Origin: a virus
Strand: one strand, 5' to 3'
IMG/VR virus record: IMGVR_UViG_3300037567_000704
Coordinates: 22,732 to 86,731 of that record
Length of the DNA: 64,000 nucleotides
A program made the translations under genes and the position numbers. Positions 11,401-23,400 of this stretch are shown here, piece after piece; the first letter of the stretch is position 1, and every line of letters begins with the position of its first letter. The notes beneath the pieces are model-generated. The model was not told the origin of the DNA. It worked only from the letters and a program-made list of their open reading frames with translations, and did not search any database.

Positions 11401-14400
11401 GTTTATCGAGGTATTCTGCAATACATGTGAGTATATCGCAGGGTATTTCGAAGGATATCCAGCAATTGTTAATTGCACTCCTATACTTCCGAAGGTACTT
11501 CTCTTCATCATGTAGTAGTTATCCAGACGATGGTGTGTTAAATGCTTGAAATTATTAGATGAACCATCATCTGGGGCTATTTTGTGAACTATGCTCCACC
11601 AAGGAATATTGAGAGTGTAGCCCGGTGTGGAATTACTGAACAGTTTTGGATGATAAGGAAGTGTTCTTCTGGTGAAAGCAGGTGATTCAGTGCCTTCTAC
11701 CCCAAACGGGTTGTAGAGTAACAAAGGAGGTATGTTGGTGAACTGTTCACCGTGGTCAGGATTGATATCCAGCATAACCTCATTGATGAAAATCTCACAA
11801 CCTCTTACATCTGCTTGAGTTGTTTGAGCCAATAAAAGGGCAACTGCGCCTGTGCCGCTTATTCCAGAAGTCGCTGGTTTGCGTCCTATGACTGTATTCA
11901 CCTGTTGTCCTGTTAGAGTATAACTGCCACCATCAACGTGATATCCGATTAATTGGTTGGAAAAAGTATTCGGCTGTATGACGATTTGATACGCTCCTAC
12001 TCTTGCTGGGTCTGGGAAAAAATCGTCCAATGTATAATTTCCAGAGGCTTCCAAAACTACGGTATGGCCTCCTTGTTGGTTGATTTTTCCAGCAACACCA
12101 GTAGATGCTAAAACCCCGTAACCATCGTTTTTCAGTTTACTTTCGAACATCAAAGTGAATGCTCCACCATGAATATCGCTTGGACCACTAGGCGCAGCAT
12201 TCAACGAACCGAATGCAATTTCTGCATCTTGTAGATGAAAATAATTAGATACTCCTGACGCTATATCACTTTTTTCTGTGGTCGCTGTCGTATTTTCTTT
12301 GAGTAGATTCCTATCTACAGAGCCTCGCAGTGATGCATTTTCTGCAAGATGACTACGATACAGTCCTTGGTATACAGGGTGAGCCCAATGACCCGGAAGC
12401 ATGGGCATGGTCGGTGTGACGAAATGATGCCCCATTCTCGGTAGAGGCATTGGTGTAATCACCGCTTTGTTGTAGATGTTGTAAGCGAGAGTCTCTGTAT
12501 TGATGGTCCCGTAGGTCCCTGTCGAATACTGGGTTTTTGCCATGTCTGGGGAATTTCCACTCACTTCAGCGTGGTCTCGTAAACGACGTGCTGCGAAGAA
12601 GCGATTGCTTCCTGCGGGGATGTAATAGGAAGGAACCACTTTCAGATTCGTAATAGTTTGAGCAGCCATGAAGTCTGTAAAATCAACGTCACCCACAACA
12701 CCAGTGAATGTTTGTCCACTTATTCCGGTATACGAAGCCACTACACTTTCTTCAGTAGATGAATTGTAGATTCTGATAAAACGCCTACCAGTCGTTGTAT
12801 GAGCCATTTCCTTGCTACCGAAATCAGCAGCAAAAATATCCGTATTAGTGGTCGGCATTAAAACTGCAGCATTGACTGTCAAAGTTGTCCCACTGAAAAT
12901 ACTCGCAGTTAAAATTCTTGTCTCTACACCATTTTCGTGTGAAAAAACTGTCGGATAACGGTGAGTGTGACTGTGCCCCATTTTCGTAACGTGGAAGTAG
13001 AGAGTCCTGTCATGCTGTTCGTAACTGGTTCTCAATGGAGCGTTGTCTGTGGTCTCTTTCCAACCAGCAGTAGTGCTGTCCTTGGTCAATGGGTCTATGT
13101 GTTCCCAGTTGTGGTCTTCGTATGTCGGTCCCTTTCTCGGACCAGAGACGCTGTTGTCGAACAAATTACCCAGATAATCCTCATTCAAATCAGCATGCAT
13201 CATTCCTCCTGAACCCATAGTTTCGTTCTGATAACCTTGCAGTCTATCGAATCCTGACCTCACGATGATGTTTCCGGGTATGCTGTTCGGGTCTGGTAGT
13301 TGTATTTTCAGATTGGGGGCTATACCACTGTTTGCAAGAGACGGGGACATTCCTTTGGCCTCTCTGTCAGTTACTTTGCTGAAACCTCGAATGATGGTCC
13401 CCAGTGGGCTACCGCCCTCGATTATGTGCTCTTGCCCGGAATCATCCTTGACGGTGATTTCCTCGAACTGCATTTCCTCGTTCGGAATATTCAACACGTT
13501 TCCTATCAACAGGGGATTTTTGCTCGCTAACTGAGGATGGGCTATTTCCTGTGCTTGTAGAATTGGTAGCATAGCACTGTTTGTAGTCTCGAAAGAAAAT
13601 CTCACATTCCCGAAAATCTTCTCTCCAGTAGTATACGCTACGCCGTTTTTCACCCTCGTCATCCAAGGGACAGCGCCAAGCCCTCGTGCGTTAATTGCAG
13701 GAAGACTGAGATTTCCGCCATCCATTCTCTTCCATACTATTTGTTCTACCGTGAAGTTTTTCGCAGGCGCTCTATCATAGAGGGCGTATGCATTCACATC
13801 TCCTGCCCAAAAATCATTGACTCTCAAAGTAGAACCGTTATCATATTCTGTCGTATAATCCACATCTTCATAGAAATCATCTGCAACATTGCGCGTCACT
13901 CCTGAGTCTTCCAAGAAGAAAGAGCCTATGGAGTGGTCAATATCGAAGAGCATATCTCCTGTTTTGTGCAATCCGGGTATGGCGTTTTCCACTGTGGTGT
14001 TGGTGGCGGCAGCCCCATGCAGGAAGTATTCGGCATTGAATGGCGCAGCATCTGCTCCATGCGTAGCGGAAAACGTGATTGAGGGAACAGTAGGAGTCTT
14101 ATGCACCAGCGCTTCTACATTAGGCCCAGCATTCGCAGGTGCGATGAAACGGTCTTGACCGTGGAACCTCTCGTCCCAACGTGTCGTGCCAGCATAATGT
14201 ATGGGATTTGAAACACTGTTAGCAGCCGCCCCTTTGACTTGTAACCAGTCTCCTAGAGCAGTTATGCCATCTCTGTCATATTTTGCTATGAGAGCGCTCT
14301 CGCACTCGTAACTCACGACGAGGAATGCTCGACCCAACACCCCTTGTGGATGAGTCATGAAATCCGGTAGTGTGGTATCAACGTAAATCGGGGGTTTTGA

Positions 14401-17400
14401 GTGGAGTGTGTCTGGCCCATCATTATCAGATGTTTTTCTCGCTCTGGTGTAACCTGTATCATGGGCCAATGTGAATCCTGTAGTATTGGCGTAAGGGACA
14501 TTCAGGAATCCCATGAGATTAACGCCAAGATTGTCTATTGGTGGTAGACTCTCAGGACTTCTGGGCATAGGAGCCACCACTGGTAGATTACCAAATGCAG
14601 TCATAGCAGAACTGGCACTGCCATAAGGAGAGAATCCTAACATCGGATGCCAAGCGCCTAGACCCCCAGCATACCCTTCTGTGCCCACTTTGAGGCTGTT
14701 CAAGTAGGAATAGCGCTCTCCGGCCCATCCTGCTGCTCCTATCGGTCTGGTGCGGTCTATGGCATCAACGATTCCAGAGAAGTGAGTCTGGCACATATGG
14801 TCGCGTGTTGCCGCTACTTCGTTGTTGTAACGATGAACTCCTGCTTTCGACCAGACATGTAACACATCACTAGCGCTTATGGCTGGGAAGTCACTGATAG
14901 TTCCATCAGTATCATACCAAGTGGTTCTGTCTTCAAACTTCATCTGCCCGCTTATCCTGTTAGGAGCAATGTAGAACCTCACTTTGAGAGTAGAGTCGTT
15001 ATTCACCTCTCTCGCATAGTAAGGAGCAAAGCCGCCAGCAGCAGTCCTCAGCCAGCCGCATGCCGGTATCTGTTCCAAACGGTCTCTATTGACTGTATTG
15101 TTAGCAGTATAGCCGCTCATTTCCACAGTGATGTGATTGTTGCTTGGCGTTGTATTTGAATTGGTGATATTGGTGCATTCGACTTCTACCCAACCATATC
15201 GGTCCTGTCGCATGGAATTACCCATAGACGGCATGTGTGTCCCTCCCATCGCTTTGAGCGCCCCTGCTCCGGGATAGGTGTTGATTGCCATACCCATCAC
15301 TGTGGCGAGTTCCTCTCCATTCTGGCATCTAGTCGCATCAACGATGATGTATTCCATATCCACATCAGCGCCTACCAAATCTCCTTCGGCTGCTGCATAA
15401 CCCAATACCTTCGTGGTTATTGGACCAGCGACTCTGTATGCGCTTGAGTGCAACTGTGTTGCTGCTCCCCATTTTTGCAGGATTGTATTGCTCTTGGGAT
15501 GAGGCGGGTTGAATGTGATTTGGTTGTCCATCCAGTGTCCTCCGGGATGGTAGCCTCCATCCATGTGGAAGACCATATCAGCAGCCATTGCCACACCATG
15601 CCCTATCACTGAGCAGTGCCTCATTGGATGGGCCCTGTCTAGTTCGTCGTTTATTCCGGATGTGGCTGTGTCTGCGTTGAAATGAGTCCCATACATCCTT
15701 CCTGACTCTGGTCCTTGTTTGAGTATAGCCACATTGGGCTTTCCTTGTGGTGGCTCCCAGTTGATAGTGGAACGCCAGTGGAATCTGCCTCTCGCCAATT
15801 GATATGTCGAGGACTCAGGCATGTAGAAGCCATCGTAGTTCTGTATGTGATTCGGTAGTTTAACCGTCCCAGACACTGGGACTTTGGACCAAGTGTTACC
15901 TATCGTCACCACTGCTCCGGGATGAGGCTGCTCTGTGTTAGCACCACTCATGTTAGCGCTATCTGCTATCTCTTGGGTGAACGGGAATGCCTGTCCGGGA
16001 CCGAAGACGATGTATGTGGTCTTGTTCTCCACATTGCTCGTGCCACTGCTGTTCTTGTGGTCCTCGTAACGCGCTGTGGGATGAGCGAATCTCAGTATGA
16101 GTGGGCTTGGTTTCTGAACTCTCACTCTGAGCGATGTCGTGGAGTGATTGTATGGGGAGGTATTACCGCTGTTGGGATGCCCGGTGTTTATCGTAGTCCC
16201 TGTCTTTGAGAGGTCCGGGGATAGGATGCTATCTTTGTTGAAGAACGGCGGTAGTATGCTGCCACGATGCTGATTGCAGAATGCAGCGCCGGGGAAGAAA
16301 GCGAACATCGCATTGCAGTCCAACAAAGCGAAACTGGTGGATATCTCGTTGGCATTCTGTATTCCTGAGGTCCCTGTGGGTCCGTTCGCATAAGGATGGG
16401 TATAGAATGTGGAGTAGTCATTCATAGTCCCGTCGTTTATATCGAGGGTCACACCGCTGAATCCACCACCGAAGAATAGTGGAACGCTGTGGTCCACACT
16501 GCCCTTCCCTCCTTTGAAATGAACTATGGGTTCTGAGAAAACACTACCGAGAGAACGAAGCCCGTCGAACTCCATTGTTCTCTTGATGTCTCCGAAATGT
16601 GAGAATGCAAGTGTGTCGTCTATATCAGCAGTAGGCCAATCCTCGGACCTGCCTTCCTCATACCATACCAATGTAGTCTTGTTAGTCACAAAAGAAGCAG
16701 TGCCGGGATTCAAACCCTCGACTACGATGAATTGCTTATCAGCCATGTAGATTGTCTTCTTCTCACCGAAGGATGGAACTCTGTCTGTGTTTCCCTCCTC
16801 CCCTGCCGGTATCAGGAAGTTCCACATCTCATGAGCCAAAGGGAACTGTTTGGTCGTTCCATCCCAATTATCACTATTTCCAGCAGAGTTGTCGTAAACA
16901 ACAATCGGGTTGTTTATCATCGGTAGGATGTGGTCACCACTGTGTCTGGTGAAACTCTCTCCTTTGAGGTTCCTTCTCCATTCATTGGTGTCCACCGGGT
17001 TGTTGAAGGAGTCCACGAGTAGTGGTGTTGCTGTATTGGTGTTCGGTCCTCTGCCTCTTGTTATGATTTGTAAGACTGTGTCGGGTATGTAACCACAAGC
17101 CATTCTCTTCTGATTTTTGATATCGGTATTTGAAAGGGCTCTAGATGTCCCGAAAGCCCAACCAGAACCAGTATTATCAGTCTTCTCAACCTCTCCTAAC
17201 TCTATGTGTGCTGCTTGTATTCCCATGTCCCGATGAAACGAGGCATAGAAGAAGTCAGAAAGGGGTTTGACTGGTTTCGTTGTGTCATAACTTCTGATTA
17301 TAATTGCGTCTGCAGCAACTCCCCATTCTCCAAACGTCCTACCATCTGTCGCATACATCTCTCTGCAATCGAATGCTAAACCCTTTGGATTGTTGATATC

Positions 17401-20400
17401 TGAATCATCAGCGTTGATTGCTGCGGTTGAGATTACTGCAAGCAACTCGTCAGTGACTATAGTGGTCCAGTTCAATAATGGTGAAATCAAATATGAATTA
17501 ACAAATGTGTCTCCATTCTGTGAACTCTTTATCCCGAAGAAAGTATGTGGTCCACTTTTGTTGTTCTGTGTTCTATGAGTATAGGAGAAGGTCATGCCCC
17601 CCTTTCCATCTTGAGAATCCGTGATTTGGATGACTCCATTCTTCAGAGGAAAGCCGAGATAACCGAGTATGTCATGATGTGCACAAGTGTCTCCGTTTTG
17701 AAACGGTCTCTCTAAACTCACAGTAAGACTTGTAGCATTAGCGCTCTTGCTTATAGTGCAATTCACCGCTATGCTAGGCGCACTAACCCCTCTCCACCTG
17801 TTGCCACAATAGGCTTGGTCTGTAATAGAAACAGCAGAGCCAGACCCTCCAGAAATGTCCAATCTACCAGAAGCGTCTCCACTACCATACATGTGTTTGC
17901 CCATAGTGAATCCACCAAGACCCACGTCTCTGTCGTCAATGAAAACACACACTTCGTTGGATATTGTGTCTGGCAGGGTGGTGTTCTCGTTTGCGAAGCC
18001 CTCACCCATAGTCCTGTAGATAAATCTCAGACCGTGTTTTCCTCCTCTGTGGTCCTCGAACTGCAGTCCATACAAAGAGGAGTTTCCCACTACATCCGAC
18101 TTCAAGTCAGAGGAATTGGTATGACTGGTATAAGAGACATCAGTGAGACTGCCGTATCTGCCTCTGAACTTTTGAGAGCCCTTCTTGCCGAATCCCCACA
18201 CACCTGCGTCTGGAGCCCAACCGGGAATGCCAGATGCTACAAGTCCACCGAAGTTCACTCTCCCTATCGCTCGCTTACCTACTCTCAGACCCTCTACCAA
18301 TACTGATGATGAGCCCTCAGTCTCGAAAGACTCGGTATTGACTGTATTGAACTGTTTACCACTACCCAAATGGTGAGATGTTCCCCTCAACACAGAGGCA
18401 TCTGCATCTGTTACATTATCATCGAAGGTCACGAAGTCGGTATTGCTCACTACATCTTCACCAGAGTCCTCTGGGGTGACGTATTGTGTGAGTGTGGTGA
18501 CAGGAGCGAAAGGTCTACCATGCTTGTTGAGAGGCATGGGAGCGGGATGCATGTTCTCTCCCTCCTTCTCCTCAGGCAATGCCCAGAAGTTCCTCCAACG
18601 TCCTCCATGTCCAATGAGGAACTCAGGCTGATAGACTGATTGTCCCTTGCTGTTATCCAGCCAAACGCAGAAGTTCCTACCACTCGCTCCCGGCACAGTG
18701 CTATGTATCACCACAGTGAATCCGATATTTCCGTTCTTGTCTTGCACCTCTCTGCCTATGTGTGCTCTGACATAGCCCATGTGAGTCCCTCGGTCACGAG
18801 TGGAGAACGCCTTGTCACTGTCCCACCAAGCAGTCGGGTCATGAGCACTGCCTGTAGTGTCCTTGTCCACTACTATCTGTCCCTTAGGCGCTCCTGCTTG
18901 GTTGATTTGACGAACAATCTCCAATGCAGCAGACTTTACAGATACCACTCCGTCCTTCTGAGCCACAGAGCCACAGTCTACCGTTAATCTCCTCACGAAG
19001 TCCATGTCCGTCCACTGTTTGAGGTGCTGCAAACGAGATTCCGAATGTGATGTAAGGTCGAGTGCATTTGCTCTTTTTCCTTTAAGGCAAAGGAAAGCAG
19101 GTATGACGCGAGTTCCGTCTGGGGTATCGAAGAACGTGGATGGGTCTCTGAGAGTATGAGAAATGCTAGTATCTGTCCTCAACTTGACTAGAGAGGTAGT
19201 AAAACTATCTGATACAGAGCGTTTCGTTCTTGAGAAACTGTGGTCTGGATTCGCTATGAGTGGATTGACTGTATTGTCGTTGGTTCTGAGTAAGACGCTG
19301 TCTCCTTCTGAGAAGGTCTGGTAAGCACCGTATATCGAATACCCATCATGGACGTGATGCCCATGAGCCTTTCCATATATGCCCGGAGACAAAGAGCCAC
19401 TTGCATAGTTGAACATGCTGTTCGGCAGAGTCCCGCTATTGAGTGAAGTAAGTAATCGAGTGGATAGGCTGTTCGCTATATCATGAGCATAGGCACTCTC
19501 GATGAACTTGGATTGCTGAACACTGCGTATGTATGGGTTCTCGCTTGGGAAGCCGTTAGCAACGTCTATCTGAGTAGTAAGCCAAGAAGGTCCTCCGCCA
19601 TTTAGTGTAGCGGCGTATTCCATCGTATCTGAGATTACATTGCTTGTACCAATCACCATCTTCTTAGGCCATCCAATCTTGACAGCATCAGCGCTAGTCT
19701 GAACCTGCATATGCAGGTCTTGGAATGCCACGAACTCCCTGTCATGGGCGACATCATAGAGAAGAACACGAGCATGTCCATCCTCTGAGAGATAGGGGTC
19801 CACATAAGCGACCTTGGGCGCTTGACTCGCTGTCAGACCGAGAACCTTGTAATTCTCCTCTACAGTCTTGTTCACATGCTGGGCGTAATTCTGTGCAGTT
19901 TCAAGACAGGTGTCTCCAATTAGGAAGTTTTCAAGCGGTATGCTCTCTCTCGGTCTTGTGGCTAATGCTCCCTTACCACCGTTGAACCCCGTCCACACTA
20001 ATGCCTCATTGAGAACCCCTCTGCTCTTAGAGAAGAGTCCCTCTATGGAATGTGGGTTGTTCATACTCATGTTGGCCCATATCGTATCGCCACTACGCAG
20101 TCCACCCGGAGCATATGGATAATTCCAAGTTTTGTTCAGGATTGCCTCATCATCATCTACCTGCGGCATTTCAATACGAAGAGGCTTGCTACTGGTATCG
20201 TTTTGGCAACTCCCAGTCAGAGTCACTGTGTAAGTTCCGTCATCATAGTCCTCTATATGAGACACTGTTCCGATATGTAGAATCTTACTCGCAGTTTCTT
20301 CTGAGTATATCGAATCCCCCTCTCTGAGGTTCAGACCCGATATTGTGTTCGAACCGGCCAATCTACCATTCCCATTGGTAATAGTGCAGGTTGAGACGAG

Positions 20401-23400
20401 AGTTGATGCTGAGATAGTCCAAGCATCATCTCCTGCTGGTTTGAAAGTCTTGGCGATAATCTCATTGTTAGCAGCCTTGGTTGTATTGCTTGGAGGAGCA
20501 CCACTTACGTTTCCGAATATGCTCCTCGTCTTCTTAGTGAGCGTTATCTCATTACCGGGCAGATTGGTAACCCAAGAAGGCTTACTGTTACCAGTATCAT
20601 AAAACACGAACATTAGAGTGTTGGCAGATACAACCTCATTAGAGGTGTTCTTGCTGATTCTTCCATAGTAATGCATGCTGCTCGGAGACAGAGAAGCACT
20701 TGCATCTGCTTGATAGAGATACTCTCCAGAACTGAAGGTATATGTATTCATATCATCATAATCTAAATCTGGGAACAGAGCCATATCCTCATCACTCATA
20801 GTTACAATTAATTCATGAATGAACTTAGAACTAGCGCCATCCAATACTGACCACTCTACGTTAGTCACTACGCCTGTGGCTCTACCACTCATCACTTTAG
20901 GCGCGTGAGGATTGCTTTCCGGTCCAGCCTTGAACTCCACCGCGCTGACATACTGTCTGATACCGTAATCCACATTGCCTCCCTGTGTCTTCGCGCTTGC
21001 ACTGTCATGGTAGTATTCACCTCTGTTCTCGAAATCAGAGGACGGGGTTATGCTGTCAGAGCCTATGGGTATGAGTCCCTCTGATAGAGAAGGGCCACCC
21101 GGTGAAACGGCTGCTCCCACTACAGCGCTTTCTACAAAACCGCTTGAGAAACCCCAATTGCTATCATTGGGTATTTTGAGATACCGTGTGCCCACCAATG
21201 GTATGTCTTCGTAATATGCCCATTCCCCATTAGCGAGGAACACCTTACGGTAGTTTCTCACGTTACTGCCGACGTTCTGGTATGATGCATCGCTCAGACT
21301 TACACTGTGGAACAACTCGCTATTGTCTGGGTGAAGGTGATAGAATGAGGCAACTAACTCGAACTTGTCAATACGGGTTATGGGCGTGAACTTCTTCTCC
21401 GCCTTGTTCATCGTGAAGGAAGACCTCGCCTCTCTATCTGCAGGCTCTACTCCCTTGTGTCTCCTACCTACAGGGCTGGGGTTGTATGTGTGTGCAGTCT
21501 GAGTAGCATCAACATGAATCTTGAAGGAGTTGTCTGGTCCGGGTAGAATACCCTTCTCAGGCTCATCGAAGAATTGGTTAGCAAAGAATGGAATCTCCAC
21601 TATCGCTCTCGTACTCGCGTATTGTGTTCCCAACTGGTAATCATGAGAGACATCGTTCATAGTCTGGAACATCCTGTCATTGACAGTGGTCCCATCCTCA
21701 GCAAGCGATGACTCATCGAAGAACTCGTCATTGAAGAACGACGTTGAGATATACATGTCGCTACCATTAGAGACTGCGCCTAATGCTGTCTCTGTTGCCT
21801 CCAACCATTGAAAGAAATTTTGGAACTCGGTTCCGTTCGCTAACAAGAACTTACCATCGCCAAAAGCGCTAGCAGCAGTGAATACGAACTCGTCTCCGTC
21901 CTTGGAATCGTAAAGAGCATTAGAACCGTCCTCCAAGTAGACTCTGCCCTTCATCGGGAATCCGTAAGTCCCCCAAGACGCAAGGTCGTCTGCTTCGTTG
22001 TTGAGTGGTTTGACGTAGATTTTACCACCATTAGTCGTAGTTGTGATTCGGTAACCAAGTGTAGCACAGTTCCTCCTCGTGGAGAAGGGCAAGCGTGCTA
22101 ACGGACTGGGGTCAAACGTCGGTTTGGTGTCCATAGCCCCTTGTCCGGGACCACCGAGAGTAACCGTGACGACAGGCGCATTGGGTTCTATCTCCTTGAC
22201 TATGTGAGAGTCCGGGCTGCCTTTACCTCTCACGCTCACGTTCCTGTTGGCTGTGGATTCTGACAGACCCACGCAATGGACAGAGGTGAAGTTCTCACCT
22301 TCCTTGTCTGACTCTTTGACAGAACGGACTCTGGCTCTCGACATGAGATACATGAGTGATACAAAGTTCGCCTCCTCACCATCACTAACGGAAGAACGTA
22401 TCTTTGCGAGTTGATTCACTCTTCTTCTGTCAGAAGGCTGTATGAACAAACGCATTCCTTCCTTGTTACCACTGATGGAACCATTGTCAATAATATCGAA
22501 CATCTCGTGAATATGTGTATTGGAAGAGGTGACCCCCTTGTCGAATTCACCGTTGGAAGGAGAATCGAGGACCACGCTAGGCTCCCTTCTGTGAAACTCC
22601 CCCTTGTCCGTCAAAGTCTGATTTTTGTCTCCATGGAATGTATCAATCACTATACGATGAAATACCGAATCATGACTTGTGCTCGGTGAATGGGAAGCGG
22701 TTATGATTTGTGGAGTAGTATTGGGATTTATGTTTGCAAGAACCCCTACATACAATTCCTCCCCATTGATTAGGGCAACTGCTCGATTCTCGTCCAATGT
22801 GATATCATTTCCTATTGATGCTATTATACCCACGAAAACCAGACTGGAGGTGTAGATAGTATCATCCACTGCGATATTGACGTTACCAGTTGTATTACCT
22901 GTTGTGGTTATCGTATTGCCGCCACCAGCATTCTGATTACCGCTAACAGTAATACCTGTAGGAGTCAGTGGTTTGTAGTTGATAGGAGTGAGACTCTCAT
23001 CCAACTCGTCATCAGACTCATAGCCTTCACTCGTATCTCCAACAAGAGAATGTGATTGTATCAGATTACCGACTAATTGCTGACCTTCGAATCTCGCTTC
23101 TATGTAACCTCCGGGAGCATAAAGGGTAGCAGTGATAGAAGCGCTGGTCACTGCAGTTTTTATCAATTCGTATATGGTAGTGGTTCCTGTGACCACTGTG
23201 GTCCCTGCAGGAACGGTCTTTTCCACCATCAACAGGGGTTGGATAGTGCCACTCATGCTTGCGCCAGTCAAATCAATAGCGTTGTAGTAAATTTTGACGA
23301 ATGGGGCTAAGTCGTAAGTAGAAAGTGCTGGAACATGTAATATGGCTACCCGACTCTCCTCACTTGGTCGTAAGTGATGCCTTCTGGTCTCAGCATTGAT